This document shows, piece by piece, positions 8,084 through 16,774 of a stretch of 64,000 nt of DNA. This DNA comes from Chryseobacterium oranimense. GTDB lineage: Bacteria > Bacteroidota > Bacteroidia > Flavobacteriales > Weeksellaceae. Below the pieces are notes generated by a model. It saw nothing but the letters and a program-made list of their open reading frames with translations, had not been told where the DNA came from and did not search any database. Both the position numbers and the translations under genes were made by a program. Positions within the stretch are counted from its first letter, which is position 1; every line of letters begins with the position of its first letter. The stretch lies in the NCBI RefSeq assembly GCF_025244725.1, contig NZ_CP104203.1, positions 4,309,613 to 4,373,612 on the forward strand, given 5' to 3'.

Positions 8084-9289
8084 TTAGAGACTGAATTCTT
8101 CTCTGTATTTCTTTAAAGCGTCTTTAAGGATCTCAGCACTTCTCTTAAGATCTTCCTCTTTCAGAACGTAAGCAATTCTTACCTGTTTTTTTCCTAATTC
8201 AGGATTACTGTAGAAGCCTCCTGCGGGAGCCACCATAATGGTTTCCTTATTAAGGGAGTATTTTTCTAAAAGCCATTGTGCGAATTTCTCGGTATCATCT
8301 ACCGGAAGCTCTGCCACGCAATAGAAAGCTCCTTTTGGCTTAGGGCAGATTACTCCGGGAATAGCATTTAATAAATCAACTAAGGTATTTCTTCTGTGAG
8401 TATATTCTTCTCTTACTGCACGGATGTAAGCGCCATCATTTTGGTGAGCTGCTGCAGCGGCAATCTGGCCTAAAAGAACTGGGCTCAGTCTTGCCTGTGC
8501 AAAAAGCATTGCTGCATCATGGATTTTCTTTGAACGGGTTACCATACATCCGATTCTTACTCCACACATTGAATAACGCTTGGATTCTGAATCAATGATG
8601 ATACAATTGTCGCTAAGTTCAGGGAAATCCAGCATGGATATCTGCTGTTTGCCATCGTATACATATTCTCTGTATACTTCGTCGGAGATAACAACGATGT
8701 CATATTTCAACGCAATTTCTGCAAGCTTCTGAAGCTCTTCACGGGTATAAAGGTATCCTGTAGGGTTGCCCGGGTTGCAGATAACGATTGCTCTTGTTTT
8801 TTCTGTGATTTTTTTCTCAAATTCTTCAATCGGAGGAAGGGCAAAACCTGTGTCGATAGTAGACGGAACAGCTACTACATTCACATTGAATGCGCTGGTA
8901 AAGCCATTGTAATTAGCATAATAAGGCTCAGGGATAATCACTTCGTCACCATCATCACATAAAGTGGAAATGGCAAAATTTAATGCTTCAGAACCTCCGT
9001 TGGTCACAATAAAATTGTCTGGTGTAAGATCTGTAAAGCCTAAGGTGTGATAGTATTCTGTAAGGGCTTTTCTATACTCTATATTCCCTTCAGAAAGTGC
9101 ATATTCCAATACTTTAAGATCAATATTCTTTAAAGCATTTAAAGCGGTTTCCGGTGTTTCAATGTCAGGCTGCCCGATATTGAGATGATATACTTTTATC
9201 CCCTTTTGTTTGGCTTGTAAAGCGTAAGGAACGAGTTTTCTTACCGGTGAGGCAGGCATATGCTGTGCTCTGTTTGAAATATTTGGCAT
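8084..9289 (-). CDS. Pyridoxal-phosphate aminotransferase, class I/II
   Basis: A 401-residue fold-type I aminotransferase. Visible motifs are NIGQPDIETP (substrate entry), TNGGSEALNFA (phosphate loop), ICNPGNPTGYLYTREEL (conserved Asn of the NPxNPTG signature), SDEVYREYVYDG (Asp binding the pyridine nitrogen), and SESKRYSMCGVRIG with the Schiff-base lysine. The C-terminal Arg is in VRIAYVL. It is most like aspartate/aromatic aminotransferases of subgroup I-gamma; substrate cannot be read off. It is the first gene of the operon that ends with murB. Confidence 0.9.
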   Translation of the reverse strand: MPNISNRAQHMPASPVRKLVPYALQAKQKGIKVYHLNIGQPDIETPETALNALKNIDLKVLEYALSEGNIEYRKALTEYYHTLGFTDLTPDNFIVTNGGSEALNFAISTLCDDGDEVIIPEPYYANYNGFTSAFNVNVVAVPSTIDTGFALPPIEEFEKKITEKTRAIVICNPGNPTGYLYTREELQKLAEIALKYDIVVISDEVYREYVYDGKQQISMLDFPELSDNCIIIDSESKRYSMCGVRIGCMVTRSKKIHDAAMLFAQARLSPVLLGQIAAAAAHQNDGAYIRAVREEYTHRRNTLVDLLNAIPGVICPKPKGAFYCVAELPVDDTEKFAQWLLEKYSLNKETIMVAPAGGFYSNPELGKKQVRIAYVLKEEDLKRSAEILKDALKKYREEFSL

Positions 9290-9672
9290 TGTTCAAAAAA
9301 TTTGTATGGCAAAAATAAGATTTAATTTCTCAATAATAAAATAACCTGATATTCATTTTGAATGATTTTTAATTTAATGAAAATCAGTGAATTATAATTT
9401 ATTATAGCCGTAATTTTTATTATTTTATGCTATATGCTGATCAGCAGTTGTTGAAAAAGGATGGGATTTGAAATTAAATTATAAGCAGAAATGATAAAAA
9501 TTGTCAAAATAATACAATAAAATGTGAATAAAGCATTTGGTTATGAAATTATGTTTTCTTATAGTTTTGATATTGATATTTTAATATAATTGATAAATAC
9601 TTGAATATTTTATAAAAATATAATCATTGTATTGATTTTTTTATTAAATTTCGATGCTAATAAAAAATAATT
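9290..9672. other. AT-rich divergent intergenic region
   Basis: This 383-bp spacer separates the divergent aminotransferase and fibronectin-protein genes. A minus-strand TATTTTTG box (9310-9317) sits 20 bases before the aminotransferase start. On the plus side TAAATTTC (9645-9652) is one base off the -7 consensus, 21 bases before the 9673 start. I see no RNA gene or coding frame in between. Confidence 0.45.
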
Positions 9673-11469
9673 ATGAAAATACATTTACCATTTAGAGTCT
9701 TACCTGTTATGGCTCTTTTTGCGGCAGCCACAATGAATGCCCAAAACTTTCAACCTTTGCCTGTTCAGTCCGGATATACGGCAGATGTAATTGCTAACGG
9801 AATAGGTTCTGCCATGACCTCTACAACAGAAGATGTGGATGGAGTATCTTTTGCTTTTGTAGCAAGGGATTTTCAGCTTACATCAAGCAGTGCGGCACTT
9901 ACGTACGGGCTTCCGGTTAATGGGATTATTAATTCTGCTGTGGCTTCTACTCCAGGGCTGAGTTTTAAGCTTGGTGATCTTTCCGGAAACAATTCTTTAA
10001 AGATTTCAAGCAATGCATCCGGCAGTAACAGCGGAACACTGGCGTTTGTAACACCTGTTCCCGCTTTTAAAGTATACATGCTTTCTACGGGCGGAAGTGG
10101 TGCATGTACAGTGAATGTAACGGTTAATTTTACGGATAATACTTCTCAGGTATTTTCAGGAGTAAATGTTTCCGACTGGTATGGCGGATCAAGCTATGCC
10201 ATTCAGGGAATCGGAAGAATCAACAGAAGCAACAATGTTCTGGAACCGAATTCCACGAATCCAAGATTGTATCAGGCTGCATTGACTATTGATGCAGCAA
10301 ATCAAACGAAACCTATCCAGAGTGTTACTGTAACCAAAGTAAGCGGAACGGGAATTGCCAATATTTTTGCTTTTTCTGCGGATGTGTATACAGATTGTGT
10401 AGCTCCTACACTTCAGCCTGTGGGAACCCTTACTTCAAGTTCTGCCCAGGTTTCCTGGACGGTACCGGCATCTATTCAGCCAGTAAGTTATGATGTTTAT
10501 TACAGTACCTCTTCTACAGCTCCTATAGCTACAACAATACCTAATCATCCTGGTGTTACAGGAACTTCATTTACCATTCCATCTTTATTACCAAGCACCA
10601 CTTACTATTATTGGGTAAGAACCAATTGCAGTACGGCAACCGCCCAGAGCGGATGGTCATTTTCAGGAACGTTTACCACTTTATGCGGTTCTATGGTTCC
10701 GACGTATACAAATAATTTCAGCACCTTCCCCGGAACATGCTGGGTGAATGGTCTTTCAGGAGGTACACCGGCTACAGGTCCTACAGGAACAAGTTCTTAC
10801 TGGGTGTCCGGAGGGTTCTTAGGTACCGGCTCCGGCGGATCAGCAACCATCAATCTATACTCGGCAGGTAGAACGGGCTGGCTTAAAACTGTGCCTTTCA
10901 ATCTTTCTGCCGGCACTTATAAAGTTAAATTTGATTACGGAGTTGCAGCATATCTGAGTACTGCTGCCTCACCAATGGGATCTGATGATGTTATTCAGTT
11001 CTTGGTTTCCAATGACGGCGGAACTACGTGGACTGTGCTGGAGACGTGGAATCAGGCTAATGGGCCTACCAATGTTTCAACTCCATATGTTTACACTTTG
11101 ACAGGATATAACAGTGCCAATACGGTTTTTGCTTTTTACGGAACGGACGGAACCGTAAATGATGATCCTGACTATAATTTCTATGTCGATAACTTTATAG
11201 TTGAAAGTGCACAGCTGAGCACTTCAGAAGTGAAAGAAGGGGTGAAAAAGGCATCTGTTCACCCGAATCCTTTTAAAGATATTCTTTATATTTCAGACAA
11301 TAGAGAAGTGAAATCTGTAAGTGTGGGAGATGCTTCCGGCAGAGCTTTGAAAACTTTTGCAGGAAACGTAAAAGAGCTGGATCTGAGTACCCTGAATGCA
11401 GGCTTGTATTTTGTAACCATCTATTTCAAAGACGGATCGCAGTCTACTGTGAAAACGGTTAAAAAATAA
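9673..11469 (+). CDS. Secreted fibronectin type III protein with T9SS type A sorting domain
   Basis: A 598-residue exported protein. It has a signal peptide (VMALFAAATMNAQ), an N-terminal beta-rich domain of about 210 residues, a fibronectin type III domain around residues 238-335 (PTLQPVGTLTSSSAQVSWTV ... TTYYYWVRTNC), a jelly-roll-like domain (about 340-510, with NNFSTFPGTCW and NFYVDNFIVE, typical of extracellular adhesion modules), and a C-terminal T9SS type A domain (VHPNPFKDILYIS ... LDLSTLNAGLYFV ... STVKTVKK). It is probably a surface or released adhesin-like or glycan-binding protein. No enzymatic motif is evident. It is monocistronic, with a terminator directly after. Confidence 0.82.
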   Translation: MKIHLPFRVLPVMALFAAATMNAQNFQPLPVQSGYTADVIANGIGSAMTSTTEDVDGVSFAFVARDFQLTSSSAALTYGLPVNGIINSAVASTPGLSFKLGDLSGNNSLKISSNASGSNSGTLAFVTPVPAFKVYMLSTGGSGACTVNVTVNFTDNTSQVFSGVNVSDWYGGSSYAIQGIGRINRSNNVLEPNSTNPRLYQAALTIDAANQTKPIQSVTVTKVSGTGIANIFAFSADVYTDCVAPTLQPVGTLTSSSAQVSWTVPASIQPVSYDVYYSTSSTAPIATTIPNHPGVTGTSFTIPSLLPSTTYYYWVRTNCSTATAQSGWSFSGTFTTLCGSMVPTYTNNFSTFPGTCWVNGLSGGTPATGPTGTSSYWVSGGFLGTGSGGSATINLYSAGRTGWLKTVPFNLSAGTYKVKFDYGVAAYLSTAASPMGSDDVIQFLVSNDGGTTWTVLETWNQANGPTNVSTPYVYTLTGYNSANTVFAFYGTDGTVNDDPDYNFYVDNFIVESAQLSTSEVKEGVKKASVHPNPFKDILYISDNREVKSVSVGDASGRALKTFAGNVKELDLSTLNAGLYFVTIYFKDGSQSTVKTVKK

Positions 11470-11492
11470 ATTTTTTAATGTCAATAAAGTTG

Positions 11493-11527
11493 AGCGGCAG
11501 TGCATAGGTGTACTGTCGCTTTTTTTT
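11493..11527 (+). terminator. Terminator after the fibronectin protein
   Basis: A 9-bp stem (AGCGGCAGT / ACTGTCGCT, one G-U pair) followed by eight T residues. Confidence 0.85.
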
Positions 11528-11596
11528 GGATTAAATTTCAATTCATGATATCTATAAATTTCGTTATTTTGGAAGAAATTAAAAAACTAACTGAAA

Positions 11597-12079
11597 ATGC
11601 AAATTCCGGCAGACTCCGTAAACGATTATATTTCAAAGATTCCTGAAGAAAGGCAGGAAGTATTTAAAAAACTATTTGATACTGTAAATGATAATCTTCC
11701 TAAAGGCTTCAAAGAAGGAGTCAGTTATGGAATGGTAGGGTGGGCAGTTCCTCTCGAGACTTATCCTGCAGGATACCATTGTGCACCCGGGACACCCTTA
11801 CCGTTTATGGCACTGGCTTCGCAGAAAAATTTTATTGCATTCTATCATATGGGAATTTATGCAGATCCTGAACTATTAGAATGGTTTGTAGCAGAATATC
11901 CAAAGTATTCGAGAAGAAAGCTGGATATGGGGAAATCCTGTGTAAGGTTCAAAAAAATGGATGATATCCCTTTTGAGCTTATTGCTGAGGTCAGTAAAAA
12001 AATGACTGTTGAAAACTGGATCAATATTTATGAAACTCAATTTAAAAAGTCTAAAGAATCTGTTTCAAAAGGAAAATAA
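11597..12079 (+). CDS. DUF1801 / YdhG-like protein
   Basis: A 160-residue cytoplasmic protein of the DUF1801 type (YdhG fold). The core motif set is present: YISKIPEERQEVFKKLFDTV, GFKEGVSYGMVGWAVP, FMALASQKNFIAFYHMGIYAD and LDMGKSCVRFKKMDDIPFELI. The family has no firm biochemical role. It is followed at 25 bases by a YiiX-like lipoprotein gene in the same direction and may share its transcript. Confidence 0.85.
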   Translation: MQIPADSVNDYISKIPEERQEVFKKLFDTVNDNLPKGFKEGVSYGMVGWAVPLETYPAGYHCAPGTPLPFMALASQKNFIAFYHMGIYADPELLEWFVAEYPKYSRRKLDMGKSCVRFKKMDDIPFELIAEVSKKMTVENWINIYETQFKKSKESVSKGK

Positions 12080-12104
12080 ATTTATATTCAATGATGATAG
12101 TACT

Positions 12105-12776
12105 ATGATCAATCTTAAAGAAGAACTGTTGCAGAAAAATCATAAAATCCTAACCTCTATTATTTCCTTTTTTGTCATTCTGCTGTTGCAGTATTGTGCA
12201 CCCCAAACCCAATACGATAAGCTGAAAAATGGAGATCTTCTTTTTGTTACAGCTAAGGAAACCGGGCTTTCTGGCGCGATTAATAATGTAACCCAAAAGC
12301 AGAAAGAAGCATCTTTTGATCATATCGGAATTGTAGAAAAAGCAAATAATCACTGGTATGTTCTCCATGCGGCTCCAAAAGGAGGTTCGCAAAAGCAGGA
12401 GCTTAAATCTTTTCTTGCCGATCAGTCTCACGAGGGCCAGAAAGTAATGATTTACCGTCTTAAACCGGAATATCAGAAGTCTATTCCTGCTGCTCTCAAA
12501 AAGGCAGAATCCATGCTTGGGAAACCATATAATTTCAATTATATCTTGGATGAAAGTTCTTACTATTGTTCAGATTATATTGAAAGGTCATTCAGGGAAG
12601 ATCATATATTCAAACTGGAACCTATGACGTTCATTGATCCGAAGACCGGAAAAACCAATGAATTCTGGGCAGAATTTTATAAAAAGAAGAACTTAAAAGT
12701 TCCGGAAGGAGAACCGGGGTGTAATCCCAACGGATTGGCCGCTTCGGATAAATTGAACAAAATAGGAGAGCTGTAA
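12105..12776 (+). CDS. YiiX/YebB-like NlpC/P60-type cysteine hydrolase, lipoprotein
   Basis: A 223-residue predicted lipoprotein with a permuted papain-like (YiiX/YebB) hydrolase domain. The start at ATG 12105 gives a hydrophobic segment and lipobox (LLLQYC). Catalytic candidates are His in FDHIGIVEK and Cys in YYCSDYIERSF, in the order expected for the permuted NlpC/P60 group; LHAAPKGG and LGKPYNFNY are further family segments. Such proteins cleave amide bonds in cell-wall or lipid substrates. An in-frame ORF reaches back to 12009 inside the DUF1801 gene, but that start would bury the signal sequence. Confidence 0.82.
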   Translation: MINLKEELLQKNHKILTSIISFFVILLLQYCAPQTQYDKLKNGDLLFVTAKETGLSGAINNVTQKQKEASFDHIGIVEKANNHWYVLHAAPKGGSQKQELKSFLADQSHEGQKVMIYRLKPEYQKSIPAALKKAESMLGKPYNFNYILDESSYYCSDYIERSFREDHIFKLEPMTFIDPKTGKTNEFWAEFYKKKNLKVPEGEPGCNPNGLAASDKLNKIGEL

Positions 12777-12797
12777 ATATACTTTACAATAAATATG

Positions 12798-12832
12798 ATC
12801 CCTAAAGATTTTAAGTCTTTGGGGATTTTTTT
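12798..12832 (+). terminator. Terminator after the YiiX-like gene
   Basis: An 11-bp stem (ATCCCTAAAGA / TCTTTGGGGAT, one wobble) followed by seven T. Confidence 0.8.
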
Positions 12833-13043
12833 CAGGCAAAAATGAAAGAATAATTTAACGCAAAGGTTTATTTTTAGTGTAAACAGTTTAAGAAAGCAAA
12901 GGGAAAATCAACTCCGTTGATTCGATGAAGGCTTGTGATTGTTACATTTTATAAAAAATCTGCTTTATCTACCCAATCAGCGAGAGGTTACAAAACAAAG
13001 CCAAAATATTTTAGTGTCTTAAGAAGAAAAAATGTTAAAATTT
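12833..13043. other. Intergenic stretch with TTTAACGCAA motifs
   Basis: No coding frame is evident. A TTTAACGCAA-type motif occurs at about 12853 and again near 13098, just past the downstream promoter, each followed by AAGAAAGCAA-like sequence. This looks like a decayed copy of an interspersed intergenic repeat rather than a gene. I found no riboswitch fold that I can name. Confidence 0.3.
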
Positions 13044-13082
13044 AAAATTATTAGTCTACTAATTTGGTGGACTAATAATTTT
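13044..13082. promoter_or_regulatory. Perfect 13-bp inverted repeat (operator) over the NIL gene promoter
   Basis: The arms AAAATTATTAGTC (13044-13056) and GACTAATAATTTT (13070-13082) are perfect inverted repeats around a 13-base centre. The centre contains the TTTG of the -33 promoter element, so a dimeric regulator bound here would block RNA polymerase. An RNA hairpin is also possible only if transcription starts upstream. Confidence 0.65.
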
Positions 13083-13093
13083 TTATATTTTTG
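13063..13093 (+). promoter_or_regulatory. Promoter of the NIL-domain gene
   Basis: TTTG (13063-13066), a 19-base spacer and TATTTTTG (13086-13093) match the Bacteroidota -33 / -7 consensus and spacing exactly. The 5' leader to ATG 13159 would be about 60 bases. Confidence 0.65.
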
Positions 13094-13158
13094 TCAAAGA
13101 TTTAACGCAAGAAAGCAACCATGATCTAGAAAATGTTTAACCAAAAAATTGTTTAGTG

Positions 13159-13473
13159 ATGATTACACCTAATCCTACGCTGCAGATAATACCCAATAAT
13201 ACAATTGGACTGCCTAAAAAAGAACTGATACTGGAAATAGAATTGAATGGCAAAATGAAATTTGAGCATTTAATGAATACCATCTACAATCAGTTTGGGA
13301 TTTGCCACAGGGTGTTGTCTGCCAACGTAGAATATGTGAACGGAAACAGTTTTGGTTCGGTACAGTTATATATTAATGTAAGTTCAGAAGATTACCAGCA
13401 GCTGGAATTTTATCTGAATAAAAATAAACTCTTGAATACCATGGTGGAGTATAACTGCCGTAAGTATTTTTAA
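13159..13473 (+). CDS. Stand-alone NIL-domain protein
   Basis: A 104-residue protein that is essentially one NIL domain, the ACT-like regulatory module normally fused to the C-terminus of the MetN methionine-importer ATPase. The pattern ELILEIELNGKMKFEHLMNTIYNQFGI, then VLSANVEYVNGNSFGSVQLYINV and a terminal helix/strand pair fits. In MetN the domain binds methionine and inhibits transport. No ABC transporter gene is adjacent, so this orphan may act in trans on MetNIQ or as a methionine sensor; that is inference. A GTG immediately precedes the ATG chosen. A strong promoter with a 13-bp palindrome lies upstream and a terminator follows. Confidence 0.78.
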   Translation: MITPNPTLQIIPNNTIGLPKKELILEIELNGKMKFEHLMNTIYNQFGICHRVLSANVEYVNGNSFGSVQLYINVSSEDYQQLEFYLNKNKLLNTMVEYNCRKYF

Positions 13474-13501
13474 GGGGAGATTCATATAGTTTTAATTACA
13501 G

Positions 13502-13534
13502 AAAGTATCCGGGTTTTTACCGGGTACTTTTTTT
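13502..13534 (+). terminator. Terminator after the NIL gene
   Basis: An 11-bp stem (AAAGTATCCGG / CCGGGTACTTT, one G-U pair) with a long T tract. Confidence 0.85.
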
Positions 13535-13646
13535 GTTTTTATACTTAATATGTGAGAAGATACTAAAGAAGATAATAATGATTTAAAGTGTATAACAGGT
13601 TAAAAAGCAATTAATTTCATTCCTGACTTAAAAAAATGTATTTTTA

Positions 13647-14216
13647 ATGATTATAAAACAAAAAATTATGACCATAGTTATTATTGCCTTAGTGGCAGCA
13701 TTCCTTTTTTATGCAGTATCTATCTACAACCGTCTTGTGAAACTGAAAAATTTGGTTCAGGAGGCATGGAGCAGTATTGATGTGATGCTAAAAAAACGAC
13801 ATGACCTTATTCCCAATCTTGTGGAAACGGTGAAAGGCTATGCTACTCATGAGCGTGAAACTCTGGACAGCGTGATAAGAGCCAGAACCCAGGCTGTAGG
13901 TGCAGATTCCGTTCAGGCTAAAGAAGCTGCCGAGAAAAACCTGAACCAGGCCATGATGAATCTTTTTGCCGTAGCGGAACAATATCCCGATCTGAAAGCC
14001 AATACCAATTTTCAACAGCTTCAGAGCGAACTTACCTCTATAGAAAACGATGTGGAAAAATCAAGAAGATATTATAACGGGACTGTCCGTGAGAATAATA
14101 CCCTTGTAGAGTCTTTCCCAAGTAATATCATCGCCAACATGTACAAGTTTGAAAAGTCACCTTTCTTCGAACTTGAAAATATTGCAGAAAGAGAAGTTCC
14201 AACTGTAAAATTCTAA
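13647..14216 (+). CDS. LemA family protein
   Basis: A 189-residue LemA protein with an N-terminal transmembrane helix (IVIIALVAAFLFYAVSIYN) and the diagnostic coiled-coil region: NRLVKLKNLVQEAWSSIDVMLKKRHDLIPNLVETVKGYATHERETLDSVIRAR, then ENDVEKSRRYYNGTVRENN and SNIIANMYKFEKSPFFE. The family forms an elongated four-helix bundle at the membrane and is usually paired with a DUF2207 or TPM protein, as here (next gene 3 bases downstream). An alternative start is ATG 13668, which would shorten the protein by seven residues. Its function is uncharacterised. Confidence 0.92.
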   Translation: MIIKQKIMTIVIIALVAAFLFYAVSIYNRLVKLKNLVQEAWSSIDVMLKKRHDLIPNLVETVKGYATHERETLDSVIRARTQAVGADSVQAKEAAEKNLNQAMMNLFAVAEQYPDLKANTNFQQLQSELTSIENDVEKSRRYYNGTVRENNTLVESFPSNIIANMYKFEKSPFFELENIAEREVPTVKF

Positions 14217-14219
14217 GAG

Positions 14220-16139
14220 ATGAGAAAGTTGCTGCAGCTTTTCCTTCTTCAGTTTTTTTGTATAGCCTTTGCACAGACTGATCTGGAGCGCATGGATCAG
14301 CCGGCCATTATCGGACCCGAAAAGATTATTTCTTTCCATTCCGATATTGATATCGATAAAAATTCGGGAGCTACCGTTACTGAAAATATAAAAGTATACA
14401 GTCTCGGGAATAATATCAAAAGAGGAATTTTTCGTGCCCTTCCCTTATCCAGAAATCTGAATAATAAAAGCCAGAAGGTAAGGTATCATATCATTTCCGT
14501 GAAAAAAAACGGTGAGGATGAAGATTATCATGAAGAAACAGAAGATGGCTACTTAAAAATCTATGCAGGAAATAAAGACGTGCTTCTGGATCCCGGAACC
14601 TACGATTATGAAATAAAATACAAAACAGATAACCAGATCGGCTTTTTTCCTAAGTATGATGAATTTTACTGGAACGTCAACGGAACATACTGGGATTTTG
14701 ATATTGATACTATTTCCGCCAGGGTAAATCTTCCTGCCGGAGCAGCTATTATCCAGAATTCCTGTTATACCGGGGCTTATGGCAGTAACAGCCAGAATTG
14801 TACTTCCAAAGTACTTTCCGATAATTCTATAGAATGGGGCGCTTCCGGCCTTAAACCTAATGAAGGTCTTACCATAGCGGTAGGTTTCAAAAAAGGAATT
14901 ATGGTTCCGCCTCCGCCGCCCACTTTTCTTGAAAAATATGGTATTTTAATAGCCGGATGTATGATCTTCCTGGGATTGCTTCTGTATCTTTATTCTACAT
15001 GGGTAAAATATGGGGTAGATCCTGAGACTCCAACGGTTTATCCGCAATTTAATGTCCCTGAAAATCTTTCGCCGGCCTCTCTGGGCTACATCAACTCGGA
15101 AAGCTTTAAAAATAAATACCTGACGGCTGCTATCGTCAGTCTCGCTGTAAAAGGATATGTAAAGATTATAGAAGGCGAAGATTCCGGCCTGCTGGGCTTT
15201 TTTAATACAAAAACCTTTACGCTGAAAAAACTGAAAGAAGCAGATGAGAGCCTTCCGAAAGAAGAAATTAACCTGATGAACAGTCTTTTCTCAACGTCTG
15301 AAGATTCTGTAAAGTTTGATGGAAAATACAATTCGAAAATTGAAACTGCTGTTCAGAATTTTAAAGGAGCACTGAGCTTTCAGCATGACAATTTCCTGAA
15401 TGAAGGAAACAATATGAAGAAACTGGTATTGCCCTGGTTGGTAATCAGTATTGTTTATGCTTTGGGGTTATTTATAAGCTATACCCTGTTGCCTGAATTT
15501 GAAAGAGTTTTGGCCGGAGCATTTTTGTATGTTATTCTTTTTGTCGCTTTAGTTGTGATAACCTTTTTAATGAAAAATGCTTCCTGGAAATTTTTGATTC
15601 CGCTTCCTGTTGCTGTTATTTTGGGAGTTGGAGGAATCATTTCCGCAGGCGGAGGCGGTATTGAAAATATTAATTTCAATGTTTGCTATATTTTTTATGT
15701 TCTTGCATTTTCGGTAATGGTGATTTTTCAATATCTGATCAGGCAGCCATCGAAAGAAAAGCTGAGAAAAAAATCATTGATAGACGGCTTCAAAATGTAT
15801 ATGGGAGCAGCAGAAAATGAGCAGCTGAAATTTCACAATCCTCCTCAGATGACCCCGCAGGTTTTCGAAACTCTCCTTCCTTTTGCCATGGTAATGGGAG
15901 TTGACCAGATCTGGGGACAGAAATTTGATGAATTGCTGAAAAGAACGGCTGCAGAATATCAGAATACCTGGTACTACGGTGGTGTAATGAACCATTATGC
16001 GTTTGCCAATACTTTAAATTCAAGCCTTACCCAATCCATACAGTCTGCATCTACCAAACCATCCAGCTCAGGCAGCGGGTCTGGTGGCGGTGGATTCTCC
16101 GGAGGAGGCGGAGGCGGTGGTGGAGGCGGTGGCTGGTAG
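14220..16139 (+). CDS. DUF2207 membrane protein with poly-Gly C-terminus
   Basis: A 639-residue membrane protein. A signal peptide (LLQLFLLQFFCIAFAQ) precedes an extracytoplasmic DUF2207 beta-domain (about residues 35-230, with ISFHSDIDIDKNSGATVTENIKV and NVNGTYWDFDI). One transmembrane helix follows (about 242-260), then a cytoplasmic region and a further group of membrane helices (about 400-505). The tail is Ser/Gly-rich and ends in an almost pure glycine run closed by Trp, common in DUF2207/TPM proteins. It pairs with LemA, probably as a membrane complex. Role unknown. Confidence 0.88.
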   Translation: MRKLLQLFLLQFFCIAFAQTDLERMDQPAIIGPEKIISFHSDIDIDKNSGATVTENIKVYSLGNNIKRGIFRALPLSRNLNNKSQKVRYHIISVKKNGEDEDYHEETEDGYLKIYAGNKDVLLDPGTYDYEIKYKTDNQIGFFPKYDEFYWNVNGTYWDFDIDTISARVNLPAGAAIIQNSCYTGAYGSNSQNCTSKVLSDNSIEWGASGLKPNEGLTIAVGFKKGIMVPPPPPTFLEKYGILIAGCMIFLGLLLYLYSTWVKYGVDPETPTVYPQFNVPENLSPASLGYINSESFKNKYLTAAIVSLAVKGYVKIIEGEDSGLLGFFNTKTFTLKKLKEADESLPKEEINLMNSLFSTSEDSVKFDGKYNSKIETAVQNFKGALSFQHDNFLNEGNNMKKLVLPWLVISIVYALGLFISYTLLPEFERVLAGAFLYVILFVALVVITFLMKNASWKFLIPLPVAVILGVGGIISAGGGGIENINFNVCYIFYVLAFSVMVIFQYLIRQPSKEKLRKKSLIDGFKMYMGAAENEQLKFHNPPQMTPQVFETLLPFAMVMGVDQIWGQKFDELLKRTAAEYQNTWYYGGVMNHYAFANTLNSSLTQSIQSASTKPSSSGSGSGGGGFSGGGGGGGGGGGW

Positions 16140-16158
16140 CTGATGCCTTATAGAAATA

Positions 16159-16198
16159 AAAAAAGTCCGTTTTACAACTAGCGAAACGGACTTTTTTA
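16159..16198. terminator. Terminator between DUF2207 (+) and XRE (-) genes
   Basis: A 14-bp perfect stem (AAAAAAGTCCGTTT / AAACGGACTTTTTT) with T tracts in both directions; it can serve both convergent genes. Confidence 0.85.
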
Positions 16199-16258
16199 TT
16201 ACTGTAGGAGAGTAGTGTTTGTTTAGTAAAATTCTCAACCACATTATTTAGTATAAGA

Positions 16259-16615
16259 CTAACTCTTCTTTTTATCGAGAAGCTGTTTGAGATAAGCGAT
16301 CTCTTCATCTTTATCTTTCAGTCTTTGTTCGTACTGTTCTATTAATTTTTCAGAAACATTAATTGTTGCATAGTTTTGTGCTATTGCAACTTCATTATTA
16401 TTTTGATTTACAGTAATATTGTCTCCGGTCAAAAAATCCAATACACTTACCTCTAGAACTTTTGCAATATCTTCCACCTGATGGAAATCCGGCTTACTTT
16501 TATCATTCTCAAAATTGGAATAGGTTTTCTGGGAAACATTAAGAACTTCTGCCAGGTATTCCTGAGTAAAGTTTTTGTTGATTCTCGCTTTTTTCAGTTT
16601 TTCACCTAGCGTCAT
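16259..16615 (-). CDS. XRE-family helix-turn-helix regulator
   Basis: A 118-residue DNA-binding protein. Residues 4-62 form an XRE/Cro helix-turn-helix (LGEKLKKARINKNFTQEYLAEVLNVSQKTYSNFENDKSKPD). A linker (ITVNQNNNEVAIAQNYATINV) leads into a C-terminal coiled coil (EQYEQRLKDKDEEIAYLKQLLDKKK) that likely dimerises it. It is divergent from the toxin-like lipoprotein locus at 16775, and may control it or itself. The regulon is unknown. Confidence 0.88.
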   Translation of the reverse strand: MTLGEKLKKARINKNFTQEYLAEVLNVSQKTYSNFENDKSKPDFHQVEDIAKVLEVSVLDFLTGDNITVNQNNNEVAIAQNYATINVSEKLIEQYEQRLKDKDEEIAYLKQLLDKKKS

Positions 16616-16774
16616 AATATAAAAGTATTTTCATCAAAATTACATATTTTTTTCTTTTAGAAAAATAATACGGAAACCAGTATTTTTTTACTGCATTGCA
16701 TACTATATTTTTTCACATCTTTGGGATGTAGAAAAAAGTATTATATTTAACAACTTAAAAACACAAAACAACCT
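16616..16774. promoter_or_regulatory. Divergent promoter region between XRE and lipoprotein genes
   Basis: A TTG, 17 bases, and CATCTTTG (one base off the -7 consensus) precede the lipoprotein start by about 50 bases. An AATAC / GTATT inverted repeat flanks AAACC near 16670-16685 and is a possible operator for the divergent XRE protein. Confidence 0.4.

Noticed and set aside
12833..13158. Riboswitch ahead of the NIL gene
   Set aside because: The only strong structure is the palindrome upstream of the predicted transcription start, and no known aptamer signature (SAM, cobalamin, TPP) could be recognised.
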